A stretch of 64,000 nt of DNA from an uncultured Clostridia bacterium (GCA_944332455.1 CALVJY010000002.1:1-64000), one strand, 5' to 3'. Positions 1-9,085 are shown, counted from the first letter of the stretch. Translations and numbers: made by a program. Notes: generated by a model not told the origin, from the sequence alone.

Positions 1-230
1 CTTGCCTTTTGATTCACCTCTTTCCACCCGAAAATTTACTCACCGTAAATTTTCGATCGAGTCCGATGGCGGCGCATGTCCGCCATCGTCACGACGAGAT
101 TGAAAGCCTGGTGCGGGGATAGATTTTGAGGAGCCGCGATGATTTGGAGCGGGCGTATTGCCTGGAGCCGCCGGCTCCCACCCCGGCATTGGCGCAACGA
201 GATTGAAAGCCCGGTGCGGGTGCCGACTTT
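1..230 (-). repeat. Hairpin element family B, reversed copy
   Basis: Non-coding. It contains an inverted repeat around the loop between GAAAATTTAC and GTAAATTTTC, next to a second hairpin made of GATGGCGG/CCGCCATC. The same modules in the opposite orientation occur near 26.1, 26.55, 42.97, 43.2, 43.68 and 52.08 kb. ORFs across it are translations of the repeat and are not credible genes. Confidence 0.75.
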
Positions 231-610
231 GCGAAGAAAAGACAAATTAGAACGAGTATAAAAGTTCTTTGTATATTGTCCGTCCACAACGTGCCGCGAA
301 GCGGCACATATCGAACAAAGTGAGCGCAACTGAGCCTGTATATCAGCTAAAATACATTGCAGGAAAATCAAGCAATCTTCACATTTGCTTAGAGTGGGCG
401 CGTTGCCAGGTGCCGCCGGCACCGGAACTTTGCATATCGAGTGGGCGCAAGCCCACATATCGAGCGAGGCATAGCCTCGCATATCGACAGATATTTATCG
501 CAGGATAAATAATCAATAATTCCGCTTAGTCAGAGTGGGCGTTCAGGGTGTGCCTCAGGCACCCCGCCGGCACCCCGCCATACTCAAATATACCCGTTTT
601 CGGAAAAAAA
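230..610 (-). repeat. Hairpin element family A, reversed copy
   Basis: Non-coding run of small, mutually different palindromes (GTGCCGC/GCGGCAC, GTGGGC/GCCCAC, GCGAGGC/GCCTCGC) separated by a CATATCGA-type linker, ending in a GTGCCTGA..GGCAC hairpin. Other copies are at about 25.5, 42.7 and 51.8 kb in the opposite orientation. It touches family B, so the two form one composite here. No serC promoter is obvious in it. Confidence 0.75.
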
Positions 611-647
611 CAAACCCCTGCCCGGCAGGGAAAGGAGAACCTTTTTT

Positions 648-1721
648 ATGCGCGTCTACAATTTTTCGGCCGGTCCCTCCATGCTTCCCCTTCCCGTCCT
701 CGAGAAGGCGGCCGCTGAAATGCTGGATTACCATGGCACCGGCATGAGCGTGGCCGAGATGAGCCACCGCTCCAAGCCCTTTCAGGCCATCGTGGACGAG
801 GCCGTGTTTTTGCTGCGGGAGCTGATGGGCGTTCCCGAGAACTACGACATCCTGTTTGTGCAGGGCGGGGCCTCCACGCAGTTCGAGGCCGTGCCCCTGA
901 ACCTGCTGAAAAAGGGAAAGGCCGACTATGTGGTCACCGGCAACTTTGCCAACAAGGCCTTTAAGGAGGCCCAGAAATACGGCGACATCCGGCTGGTCGC
1001 CTCCTCCAAGGACAAGAACTACACCTACATCCCCGCCCTCTCCCCCGAGATGTTCTCGCCCGAGGCCGACTACGTGCACATCACCTCCAACAACACCATC
1101 TTCGGGACCCGCTACACGGCCTTCCCGCAGACGCCCTCGCCCCTGGTGTGCGACATGTCCTCCAACATCCTCTCCGAGCCGGTGGAGGTCTCCCGCTTCG
1201 GGGTGATCTACGCCGGCGCCCAGAAGAACATCGCCCCGGCCGGGGTGACCATCGTCATCGTCCGGAAAGATCTGGAGGAGCAGGCCCTGCCGATCTGCCC
1301 CACCATGCTGAAGTGGAGCACCCAGGCCAAGGAGAACAGCCTCTACAACACCCCGCCCTGCTTTTCCATCTACATGGCCGGGCTGGTGTTCCGTTGGCTG
1401 AAGGAGCTGGGCGGGGTCCCCGAAATTTACAAGATCAATCAGTACAAGGCCGGGCTTTTGTACGACTTCATCGACAACAGCGCCTTTTACACCAACGCCG
1501 TCAACCCCGCCGACCGCTCGCTGATGAACGTGCCCTTTATCACCCCCTCGGCCGAGCTGGACGACAAATTCGTCAAGGAGGCGGCCAAATCCGGCCTGGT
1601 CTCCCTGAAGGGCCACCGCCTGGTGGGCGGGATGCGGGCCTCCATCTACAACGCCATGCCCGTCGAGGGCGTCAAAGCCCTGATCGGGTTCATGAAAAAA
1701 TTCGAGCTGGAAAACGCCTGA
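648..1721 (+). CDS. serC: Phosphoserine aminotransferase
   Basis: 357 residues, the normal full length. SerC converts 3-phosphohydroxypyruvate and glutamate to phosphoserine, the second step of serine synthesis, using PLP in the cytoplasm. The N-terminus NFSAGPSMLP is the family signature, and the PLP lysine is K193 in YAGAQKNIAPAG. The start is fixed by AAAGGAG about 10 bases upstream. The stop lies 15 bases before the serA ATG, so the two genes form an operon for consecutive steps. The adjacent upstream DNA is repeat-rich, with no clear promoter. Confidence 0.97.
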   Translation: MRVYNFSAGPSMLPLPVLEKAAAEMLDYHGTGMSVAEMSHRSKPFQAIVDEAVFLLRELMGVPENYDILFVQGGASTQFEAVPLNLLKKGKADYVVTGNFANKAFKEAQKYGDIRLVASSKDKNYTYIPALSPEMFSPEADYVHITSNNTIFGTRYTAFPQTPSPLVCDMSSNILSEPVEVSRFGVIYAGAQKNIAPAGVTIVIVRKDLEEQALPICPTMLKWSTQAKENSLYNTPPCFSIYMAGLVFRWLKELGGVPEIYKINQYKAGLLYDFIDNSAFYTNAVNPADRSLMNVPFITPSAELDDKFVKEAAKSGLVSLKGHRLVGGMRASIYNAMPVEGVKALIGFMKKFELENA

Positions 1722-1736
1722 TCCGGAGGTATCGTG

Positions 1737-2900
1737 ATGTACGAAATTCTGACCCTGAATGCCATCAGCCCGGCGGCCGCCGCCGAGCTGGACCAAAATT
1801 ACCGCCTGACCCCGGAGTCGGACTCCCCCGACGCCATCCTGCTGCGCAGCTTCAAGCTGCACGACTATCCCCTGCCCGAGAGCCTGCTGGCCGTGGCGCG
1901 GTGCGGGGCGGGTGTCAACAACATCCCCATCGAGGTCTGCACCAAAAGGGGCATCGTGGTCTTCAACACCCCCGGGGCCAACGCCAACGCCGTCAAGGAG
2001 CTGGTGCTGTGCGCCCTCTTTCTGGCCTCCCGCAAGGTGGTGCCCGCCGTGGAGTGGGCCAGGAGCCTGAAGGGCAGGGGCGCCGAGGTCGGTCCGGCCG
2101 TGGAAAAGGGCAAGTCCGCCTTTGTGGGCCCGGAGATTTTGGGGAAAAAGCTGGGCGTGATCGGCCTGGGCGCCATCGGAGCCATGGTGGCCAACGCGGC
2201 CTATGCCCTGGGGATGGAGGTCTACGGCTACGACCCCTTCATCTCGGTGGAGGCCGCCTGGAGCCTTTCCCGCAACATCCGCAGGATCGACGACCTGAAC
2301 ACCCTGTTCGCCGACTGCGACTACATCACCCTGCACGTGCCCTACCTTCCCGCCACCCGGGAGATGATCAACGCCGAGGCCCTGTCCAAGATGAAGGAGG
2401 GCGTGGCCGTGGTCAACTGCGCCCGGGGCGAGCTGGTCAACAGCGCCGACATGTTGGCGGCCATCCGGTCGGGCAAGGTGGCCCGCTACGTCACCGACTT
2501 CCCCCAGGACGAACTGCTGGGGGAGGAAAACGTGGTCTGCATCCCCCATCTGGGGGCCTCCACCCCCGAGGCCGAGGACAACTGCGCGGCCATGGCCGCC
2601 CGGCAACTGAAGGACTACCTGGAAAACGGCAACATCGTCAACAGCGTCAACTTCCCCGCCTGTTCCATGCCCCGCCAGTCCGCCGCCCGCCTGACCATCG
2701 TGCACCTGAACGTGGCGGAGATGATCAGCCGGATCACCCGGGCCATCAGCGCCCACAACGTCAACATCGCCCACTTTCTGGACAAGAGCCAGGGCGAGTA
2801 CGCCTACAGCATTTTGGAGCTGGACGATCCCCTCTCCGCCGAGGCCCTCGAAGGGATCCGGGCCATCGACGGGGTGATCTCCCTCCGGCAGATCCTCTGA
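1737..2900 (+). CDS. serA: D-3-phosphoglycerate dehydrogenase
   Basis: 387 residues, the shorter SerA form. It oxidises 3-phosphoglycerate with NAD to phosphohydroxypyruvate, which SerC next door then uses. A Rossmann motif (VIGLGAIGAMVA) lies near residue 145, the active-site NCARGELVN segment near 230, and HLGASTPEAEDN holds the catalytic His. The last ~70 residues (LTIVHLNVAEMISRITRAIS) look like an ACT domain, which in this family often mediates serine feedback. A GTG sits at 1734, but ATG at 1737 is better spaced from GGAGGT at 1725-1730. Confidence 0.95.
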   Translation: MYEILTLNAISPAAAAELDQNYRLTPESDSPDAILLRSFKLHDYPLPESLLAVARCGAGVNNIPIEVCTKRGIVVFNTPGANANAVKELVLCALFLASRKVVPAVEWARSLKGRGAEVGPAVEKGKSAFVGPEILGKKLGVIGLGAIGAMVANAAYALGMEVYGYDPFISVEAAWSLSRNIRRIDDLNTLFADCDYITLHVPYLPATREMINAEALSKMKEGVAVVNCARGELVNSADMLAAIRSGKVARYVTDFPQDELLGEENVVCIPHLGASTPEAEDNCAAMAARQLKDYLENGNIVNSVNFPACSMPRQSAARLTIVHLNVAEMISRITRAISAHNVNIAHFLDKSQGEYAYSILELDDPLSAEALEGIRAIDGVISLRQIL

Positions 2901-2924
2901 ACGCTTTGAGGGGAGGGAAAAGAG

Positions 2925-3635
2925 ATGAGATGCGTCCATTGCGGCGCCGAACTGCCAAGCGGCGGAAAATTCTGTCCTCACTGCGGCCAGCGCCTGGAAA
3001 AGACGCGCCCCTGTGCCCGCTGCGGCGCGGCCCTGCGGGCGGACGACCGTTTCTGCGCCCGCTGCGGCGCGCCCGTAACAGGAGAAGCGCCGGCCGAAAC
3101 GGGAAAGGCCCTGACTCTGCCCTCCGAGCCGAATGAGTATGGCTTCCGGCTCGGGCAGATCGCCGTCCCCCTGCCCTCCGCCGACGTCGCCGGGCAGACG
3201 GAAAGCGCGCCGCCCCAACCGGAACAGCCGCTGACCCCGCCCGCCGATCCGGCCGAATACGGCTTTAAACGCGGGCAGATCGATCTTTCGCAGACCGCCG
3301 GGCCTCAGCCCGCGGACCAAAAGCCGCGAAAAGGCCGGCTTCCGGAGCGGACGCCCTCCGCCCCGGTCCCCTATCCGGCCGCCCTGCGCTCCGAACACAC
3401 CGAGCCGAGCCGAACCCTCAACGTACCGGGGCTGGTGGGCATGGTGTTCGGCATCATAGCCCTGCTGATCTCATGGATGCGCATTGCCCCGCTGGTGGGC
3501 ATCGCCGCAGCCGTGATCTCCGGCGTCTCCCTCTCCGAGCGGCGGGAGAGCAGGGGCCGCGAACCTGCCCTCGTCGGGCTGACGCTGGGCCTGGCCGTCG
3601 TGTTTCAGGCCCTCCGCAACCTGATCCTCTTCTAG
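2925..3635 (+). CDS. Double zinc-ribbon membrane protein
   Basis: 236 residues. Residues 1-50 hold two CxxC..CxxC zinc ribbons (CVHCGAELPSGGKFCPHCG, then CARCGAALRADDRFCARCG). A low-complexity linker contains two related copies of an EYGFxxGQI motif about 40 residues apart. The C-terminal ~70 residues are hydrophobic with two likely membrane spans, resembling DUF4190-type small membrane domains. GGGGAGGGAAAAGAG precedes the ATG, 24 bases after serA, so it may be co-transcribed. Function unknown; a membrane-anchored zinc-ribbon adaptor is only an inference. Confidence 0.8.
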   Translation: MRCVHCGAELPSGGKFCPHCGQRLEKTRPCARCGAALRADDRFCARCGAPVTGEAPAETGKALTLPSEPNEYGFRLGQIAVPLPSADVAGQTESAPPQPEQPLTPPADPAEYGFKRGQIDLSQTAGPQPADQKPRKGRLPERTPSAPVPYPAALRSEHTEPSRTLNVPGLVGMVFGIIALLISWMRIAPLVGIAAAVISGVSLSERRESRGREPALVGLTLGLAVVFQALRNLILF

Positions 3636-4009
3636 CCCTGTCTTTCCCCGACACATGCACATCTTTTGCATGTACAAGATCGGAGTTTTCGATTTGGAGA
3701 CTGCGGCTGTTTTTCCCCACACATGTACCTCTTTGCATCGCATCTTAGAACTGTTGGCGACACCTAAAAGTTCCGCTCCTCTCTTTGAATATTTTTCAGG
3801 TAAACCAGAAAAGTTTTCAATGAAAGGCAGCGGATTTTTTCCTTCTTGACAAGAGGCACCGGGGAATAAAGGGATAGCTCCGGATCATACCACGATCCGG
3901 CAGAAAAATTACATGCTCCGCTGCGTCTCAGCTTAAAGAGTTCTGCAATACTTTTGAAGTTCCGCGCGATGTCATGCCTGACGGAACCCCTTCCTCTCCC
4001 TTCTCGAAC

Positions 4010-4052
4010 AAAAACCCTCCCTGAAAACCGATGTTTTCAGGGAGGGTTTTTC
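4010..4052. terminator. Strong bidirectional terminator
   Basis: A perfect 19-bp stem (AAAAACCCTCCCTGAAAAC and its complement) closes on a CGAT loop. It has A5 on the left and T5 on the right, so it can stop transcription from both sides. It separates the serC-serA region from the leftward-transcribed immunity array. Confidence 0.9.
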
Positions 4053-4063
4053 GCGTAGTGAAT

Positions 4064-4214
4064 TATGAACAGGAGAGAATAAAAAAGGAGTTCATACAGA
4101 TCTGTGGTAAAATAGAGTTGCGAAACAAAATTTACTACACAGGAGGTCTGTATGAACTCCCGCCATTTTACCATAGAAGAGTGCTGTTGTCTACGAAAAT
4201 AAGAAACAGGACTT
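4064..4214 (+). pseudogene. IS30-like transposase 5' stub
   Basis: An ORF with AGGAGGT begins ATG at 4152 and reads MNSRHFTIEECCCLRK before a stop, resembling the N-terminus of IS30-family transposases (R-H-x-T-x-E-E). An inverted repeat of the GGAGTTCATACAGA type flanks the start (about 4088-4105 and 4144-4160). The rest of the element is absent. The similarity is from memory of the family, so the call is tentative. Other short ORFs here are not convincing. 3636-4009 holds no gene I can support. Confidence 0.45.
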
Positions 4215-4788
4215 TATTCGAAGTGATAAGATAAAAATTTACTATACCTGTCTGACAGTTCTTTTAACTTCTTTTTATCTTTCGCCACGATGACGCAACC
4301 CCTTTCGTCATATAATCTGATCCCCATCATTCCGATCAGATCGATAAGATAATAGTTGCATGCGGGGCACACCCTTTTGAAGACAGATCTAACAAAATGC
4401 CTGATGTTCAATTGCCCTGCTCTTACCTTGATGTAGGTGATATTATGATACAGGTAATCGATATCTTCATTGAACCCTTGAAACTCAAAATAGTTCTCCT
4501 TTGAGGGATGCCCTTTGACCAACTTCTTCTTGTCAGAAATTCCGATACTGCCATATTCACAGAGAAAAAATCTTTTCCATTCAGTAATTCATGCAGGAAC
4601 CCCACGACAAAAGAACTGCGTTTGCGCTTTGGGATCGATGTAAAATTCAACTGTATGGCATTTTGGGGGTTATTCTGCCAGACCGGATCTTCAAAAACAA
4701 AATCCTGACAGATAAAAGATCTGATCTCTTGATTAGATTCTTCATCAAACCAATGATCTTTCGTCATCCACTTTTTTATTTTATGCAT
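4214..4788 (-). pseudogene. Frameshifted DUF3885-like immunity gene
   Basis: Two overlapping reading frames (4788-4423 and 4522-4214) join into one sensible protein of about 190 residues if one base is added at the A6 run at 4565-4570. The joined reading through this point is GKDFFLCEYGSIGISDKKK. The C-terminal part (IRLYDERGCVIVAKDKK) resembles the DUF3885 pattern of a Y-D-x-R-G strand seen in suspected immunity proteins. Last gene of the array, 160 bases before the terminator. A homopolymer error in the assembly is an alternative to genuine decay. Confidence 0.65.
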
Positions 4789-4838
4789 AATCCCCTCGTT
4801 TGCTTTGGTCAGGACACCATCCGGGAGCAGGCGCGATC

Positions 4839-5342
4839 TCAGATCTTCCGGTAAGTATCCGTAAACGCCAAGGCTTCAAAATTTTTAGGACGCCGTCCGA
4901 ACCCTTTCAGGCATACGAGACAGAGTTCATCCTTTTGGCCGAGCAGAAAAACTCTTTTCACACCGGAGAATTTTTCAAAATAATACTGCCCTCGAAATAA
5001 TTTTTTGATCTGTTTTTCGCAGAATTTCCCGTAAAAGAAGTTTCCGTCCTCGGTCATCAGTTTTGACGTTCTGTTGAAGTCCGTTTCGGGAAAATCACGA
5101 TGATCCGTGTTTTCCTGCAAATCAGCATGCAGATACGCTTTTACATACAGGACCCATTCGCCGTTTTCCTGCCTCAGATCGACTTCGACCGTTTCGAAAT
5201 TTGCCTTCTTTACATAATCAAAATGATAATACTCAAGAAGGATCTCTTCCATGCCTTCTTTGTTCAGCTTGAGATATCTCAATTCAAAGCCTCCATATCC
5301 CTGCCCCTTTTGTCTTGTTTTTGAACTGATGACTTTGATCAT
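4839..5342 (-). CDS. Unknown array protein
   Basis: 167 residues, no family recognised, no signal peptide or membrane span. Mixed charged and aromatic content (GFELRYLKLNKEGMEEILLE) fits a small soluble cytoplasmic protein. Its ATG overlaps the stop of the upstream gene (ATGA at 5339-5342), which implies translational coupling. The position among immunity-like genes makes an immunity role plausible but undemonstrated. A short resemblance (RYLKLN) to the gene at 9906-10439 is too small to claim homology. Confidence 0.7.
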   Translation of the reverse strand: MIKVISSKTRQKGQGYGGFELRYLKLNKEGMEEILLEYYHFDYVKKANFETVEVDLRQENGEWVLYVKAYLHADLQENTDHRDFPETDFNRTSKLMTEDGNFFYGKFCEKQIKKLFRGQYYFEKFSGVKRVFLLGQKDELCLVCLKGFGRRPKNFEALAFTDTYRKI

Positions 5343-5902
5343 TTCGACAACACATTAGGATGACTTTTTTGCCATTCTTCCAATAACCGTTTTTTCGTCA
5401 TATCGGCCTTGATATCCAACGACAGTAGATATTGAAACACTGACGCAAGAAGTACAGCAGGGTATGTATTTTTACTCATAAAGTGGCTTAAATCTTTATC
5501 CGTAAAACAATCATTGGTGTAGATCAGATAAATCAATTGACAAAATGCCTCTGTTCCAACTTTCTTTCTATTCAAATACATTAATTGATAAAACGATAAG
5601 TTGCAATGACTTAACGCTATGAAATATGTTTTCCTCATTCTTCCCGGATATCTGACCAATTTCCGAAAAATTGGATCTGTAACGCTATTATGATCGCAAA
5701 AATATAGAACATCACCGAGAATAATTTTTATATATTTATTTTTATAACTTCTGTCGATTATTTTCAATAAACCATCACTGTTTAATTTTCCCTCAAAATT
5801 ATTTTCCAAATAATCCGGGGCATTTTGAATTTCTTCATATATTTCTTTTGCTTTCTTTTCATCTCGCAATAAAACATCAATGAGATCATTTATATTTTCC
5901 AT
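5339..5902 (-). CDS. Array paralogue, HCxLSFYQL family
   Basis: 187 residues from ATG at 5902, chosen because CAGGAG lies eight bases upstream; a longer in-frame start at 5932 lacks one. It is an all-helix-looking soluble protein and shares ALSHCNLSFYQLMYLN with GLCHCDLSFYQLQELN in the gene at 18191-18736, so the two are diverged paralogues at opposite ends of the array. Very AT-rich compared with the flanks. No named family recognised; a role as an immunity protein is inferred from location. Confidence 0.72.
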   Translation of the reverse strand: MENINDLIDVLLRDEKKAKEIYEEIQNAPDYLENNFEGKLNSDGLLKIIDRSYKNKYIKIILGDVLYFCDHNSVTDPIFRKLVRYPGRMRKTYFIALSHCNLSFYQLMYLNRKKVGTEAFCQLIYLIYTNDCFTDKDLSHFMSKNTYPAVLLASVFQYLLSLDIKADMTKKRLLEEWQKSHPNVLSK

Positions 5903-5946
5903 TAAAAACTCCTGACTTTTAAGGATCAACATAATAGGCTGACTTT

Positions 5947-6141
5947 TTATCGTTGGCCGGTCATGCTGATACTCAAATCGTTTTCATGATACCCTGCACG
6001 CCGATCCAACAGCCACCTCCGATACCGGATCGGATTTAGACGCCCGATGTGATTATGATATCCCGTTCCTTCCGCAATGTCAAGCCCGGCTTCCGGTTTA
6101 TTCTTATAAAATGGCGTATTTATAATGCAAGGGAGGCCCAA
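5947..6141 (-). pseudogene. Rhs/YD-repeat core remnant
   Basis: The minus-strand translation contains GRLNPIRYRRWLLDRRAGYH. This matches the hallmark near the end of Rhs cores (NPxRYRGYxYDxETGLYY) before the toxin tip. The flanking sequence has no Rhs reading frame left. It supports the view that this island derives from Rhs toxin loci. Confidence 0.6.
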
Positions 6142-6199
6142 TTTTTTGACCCTGCCCTGTCATGACCGTTCCGCATCTGACATGGATGACCTTTGCCTG

Positions 6200-6637
6200 T
6201 CAAAGTTTTTCTAAGTCCTCCCTCCTTACGTCCAAAGCCTGCAAAATATCATGTATCAACTTTTCTCCCTGAAAATCTCCTTTTTTTCGACTTTCCACCA
6301 CCATAATAGAATCTACAATGTTTTTTATAAGCAACAATTTTTTCCCTTCTTTACTCGCTTTCCGGTAGTTTTCATAATCGATCTTTAAACGGATATCTGC
6401 CCATTTTTCTTTAAATCGAATCAACTTTCTTTCTTTATAGACATCAAACCGAGGCGAAAGGATCATCATAATAATACCAATATCCTCAAATTCTTCACCA
6501 TAAGTATGGTCTTTTTTAAGCTTTTCTTTCTGGAGACGATTTGTCAGAAAACTCAATTTCCCATCGATTTCATTGCAAAGAACTCTGAGCTCTTCGAAGT
6601 CAATATCTCCGGTCTCAGAACTGATAAATAAATACAT
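6200..6637 (-). CDS. Imm44-like immunity protein
   Basis: 145 residues from ATG at 6637 (GAGGAA upstream; a GTG at 6655 overlaps that site). The order of features, a D-Y/E-F stretch (TYGEEFEDIGIIMMIL), then ERKLIRFKEKWADIRLKIDY, then LLLIKNIVDSI, matches my recollection of Imm44, an immunity family of polymorphic toxins. Its last 38 residues and about 40 bases past the stop are nearly identical to the gene at 8651-9085, while the N-terminal halves differ strongly. Cognate toxin not present. Confidence 0.75.
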   Translation of the reverse strand: MYLFISSETGDIDFEELRVLCNEIDGKLSFLTNRLQKEKLKKDHTYGEEFEDIGIIMMILSPRFDVYKERKLIRFKEKWADIRLKIDYENYRKASKEGKKLLLIKNIVDSIMVVESRKKGDFQGEKLIHDILQALDVRREDLEKL

Positions 6638-6858
6638 TTTTTCATTCCTCACCAAAAATTTTTATTCATAGGGGGCCTTGTACCCTTCAATTTCTCATTT
6701 CTGCTTAGCCTTCCTGATCTGTCACAATTAAATCTCCGCAGGCCCTCAACGCCGATTTTGCCGACAAAGGATCTGTTCGCGCCCCTTTCTTTTGACCTAG
6801 TTGAAGTAGAAAATCCAGGAACACGCTCAAATCGTGTTTTCCGGAACCTGGAACCCCG

Positions 6859-7763
6859 CTAAAGCATGAATCCTTTCCCCTTTGGCAGATCCTTATCCTT
6901 CAAATTATAGCTTCTTTTACTGTCTGTGGACGCATACTCCAAGGACAGACACGGTTTTAAATCTCCGTCTAAAACCGTTGTCCCCCAAAATGTAAAGACT
7001 TTCAGATTCGGTAATTTGCTGACAAAACGGACCGACGGAATACTTCCACAATCCGACAACAGCAATTTTTGCAGAAGCTCCAGACTTCCTAAGAGCTTCT
7101 CGAAATCAGGAGGGAAATTTTTACATCTTTGCAATTCTAAATAAGAAAGACTTCGACAATGCGACAAAAAACTGTAATCTTCCAATTTCGGACAGTACCC
7201 CAAAGACAGACTCTGCACCGTTTCCAAATGAAGTCCGCGCAGCGATGTATTCCGGATCTGTATGATTTCTGCCGATTTCAAACTCCTGATCTGATCCATT
7301 TCCTGAAAATCGATTTTTACGTTTCGCAGATATAGTTCTTCTATCCCGTCATTCAATTTACTGAAAGGAAATTGCCCGGTCTCGGCGACTCCGATTTTCT
7401 TCAAAAACAAAAGTTCCAACCCGCTGACGTCGAAATCTCCTGTCAGGCTCAATCCTTTCAAATCAGGAAGGTGTTGCAGATCAAGTTCTTGTGCTTTGAT
7501 CTTGTGATTCCCCACTCTCAGTTGCTTCAATTTGGGAAATAACTTTAAAAAGGAATAAGAACTGCATTCCGCATCGACGATCAGGGACTCTATGGTCTCA
7601 AGCCCCTCCAAGTCCGCAAGAAAGGCTAAATCATATACTTTTCTATCCTCAAACCCTGCCCAATAAAAAGTTCTTGAATTCCGTTTTTTTTGATCCGATC
7701 GTCCCATGCACTCTTTTTAAAACGAGGTAATATTATTTCAAACCGTTTTCCTTTTCGCTCCAT
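6859..7763 (-). pseudogene. Frameshifted leucine-rich-repeat immunity-like gene
   Basis: An ATG at 7763 with AAGGAG opens a frame reading MERKGKRFEIILPRFKKSAW, continuing to GIQELFI. The rest (AGFEDRKVYDLAFLADLEGL and about eight LRR-like strands such as LKQLRV, LSYLEL) lies in another frame from 7707. The break falls between about 7655 and 7691, a zone that includes a T8 run at 7684-7691. Together the parts form a ~300-residue LRR protein of a type common beside polymorphic toxins. As sequenced, only a 282-residue N-truncated product could be made. Spacing of 28 bases to the upstream gene implies an operon. Confidence 0.65.
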
Positions 7764-7790
7764 CACTGGTTCTCCTTGCCGAAACAAATT

Positions 7791-8567
7791 TCACAAAGCA
7801 AAGCATGCCAAACGAGATCGCAGCGTTTCAAAGACCTTTGCGATCTCCTCTCCCTCTGTGATCAATCGTTTGTCCAAACATAGAGAATCATATTTTTTAT
7901 GTCGGAATAAAAAGATACATTTTTCTGTGGATGGAACATAAATGTTAGATCCTCGAATCTCGATTTTTATATGATCGTCTGGCAAGCTTATGGCTAAATC
8001 CTCATCTAAATCTGGTTCTTTCCGATAATCGCTGAACGGCGTGACGACGAACCCCTGATCTTGAAGATCTGTTAAGAACTTCCTCCTTTCTCCATCCGGA
8101 AAACAACAACGAATCTCCTCCTTCTGCAGCAGGTAAATCGCAGAAACTTTGCGTGCCAGCCATTGTTGGTAAAAGTCATCTGCTATATAAATTGATGTAC
8201 TATCCAGATTTATATAATTTGTTTTTATAAACTTTTTGATGGCCTTGAATGCCTTTAGGAGTTGTTCGCCCTGAACATATACGATAGACCCCTCCATCGT
8301 CTCCCCTTTTGGATTCAGCCGGCAGTTCGCAAATTCAAGAAAGCGGCTTTCCTCTGAAAATATCATCCTGTTTCCGATCTTCGTCAGTTTGACATCCTCT
8401 TCCGATGTTAAGATCCGAAAAAATTCAGGTTTGTTCCATTTCTTCAGTTCTTCAAGTGTAAGGGGTTGACCTTCATAAGAATAAATTTTACATTGAATTT
8501 CAAACACAAATTCGCATAACCGATAAAAGTCTTTTTGTGTCTGCAAAAAATAAACTCCATGACTCAT
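7791..8567 (-). CDS. Unknown array protein
   Basis: 258 residues from ATG at 8567, which has AGGGAGG nine bases upstream; the open frame runs further up to 8654 but without a ribosome site. Soluble, charged, no recognised domain. The C-terminal third contains a KCIFLFRHKKYDSLCLD segment. It precedes the LRR gene by 27 bases and so is probably co-transcribed. No function can be assigned beyond its place in the immunity-type array. Confidence 0.7.
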   Translation of the reverse strand: MSHGVYFLQTQKDFYRLCEFVFEIQCKIYSYEGQPLTLEELKKWNKPEFFRILTSEEDVKLTKIGNRMIFSEESRFLEFANCRLNPKGETMEGSIVYVQGEQLLKAFKAIKKFIKTNYINLDSTSIYIADDFYQQWLARKVSAIYLLQKEEIRCCFPDGERRKFLTDLQDQGFVVTPFSDYRKEPDLDEDLAISLPDDHIKIEIRGSNIYVPSTEKCIFLFRHKKYDSLCLDKRLITEGEEIAKVFETLRSRLACFAL

Positions 8568-8650
8568 AAGCTGCCTCCCTTTCATTATATGGAATAAAAA
8601 ACACTTGCCCCCATGACCGTTCCGCATCTGCCTTGGATGACCTTTGCCTG

Positions 8651-9085
8651 TCAAAGTTTTTCTAAGTCCTCCCTCCTTACGTCCAAAGCCTGCAAAATAT
8701 CATGTATCAACTTTTCTCCCTGAAAATCTCCTTTTTTCCGACTTTCCACCACCATAATGGAATCTACCATGTTTTTGATCAGCAGCAACTTTCTCTCTGT
8801 TCGATATGGTTCTCTCTCCACATCCCATTTGCCCCGAATAAATCTTTCATAGTCCACAAATAGGCGGATGTCTGCCTCCGATGTCTTTCTCTTGATCAAG
8901 CGTCTTTCCCGGAACCGTTCGTGCAGGTCTTCCGGCATAATAATGGGAATGACGGCCATGCTTTTAAACTCTTCGCCGTAATCGTTCTTTGCAACCGCTT
9001 TTATGCCGATATCTATTTCCTGCTTTGCCTGGATGAATAAGTTGCCTGCCGTTTGATAAGTTTCCGCCGTAAAAATTATTTCCAT
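8651..9085 (-). CDS. Imm44-like immunity protein
   Basis: 144 residues. DYGEEFKSMAVIPIIMPEDL, RERRLIKRKTSEADIRLFVD and KLLLIKNMVDSI in that order match the Imm44 pattern as I recall it. Its 3' end (positions 8612-8767, including downstream DNA) is almost identical to 6161-6316 in the other Imm44-like gene. That points to recent recombination or duplication restricted to the 3' part. The ribosome site before 9085 is weak. A cytoplasmic inhibitor of a lost Rhs toxin is the likely role. Confidence 0.78.
   Translation of the reverse strand: MEIIFTAETYQTAGNLFIQAKQEIDIGIKAVAKNDYGEEFKSMAVIPIIMPEDLHERFRERRLIKRKTSEADIRLFVDYERFIRGKWDVEREPYRTERKLLLIKNMVDSIMVVESRKKGDFQGEKLIHDILQALDVRREDLEKL

Noticed and set aside
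36-508. Several overlapping ORFs in the first 500 bases
   Set aside because: They are translations of the hairpin repeats; similar peptides appear at every other repeat copy and have no ribosome sites.
555-3398. 947-codon ORF on the minus strand opposite serC, serA and the zinc-ribbon gene
   Set aside because: It mirrors three well-supported plus-strand genes; its Gly/Val/His-rich sequence is what antisense reading of GC-rich genes gives, and it has no domain or ribosome site.
4423-4788. Separate 121-codon gene
   Set aside because: Its C-terminal tail is out-of-frame translation of the next segment; better explained as the 5' part of one frameshifted gene.
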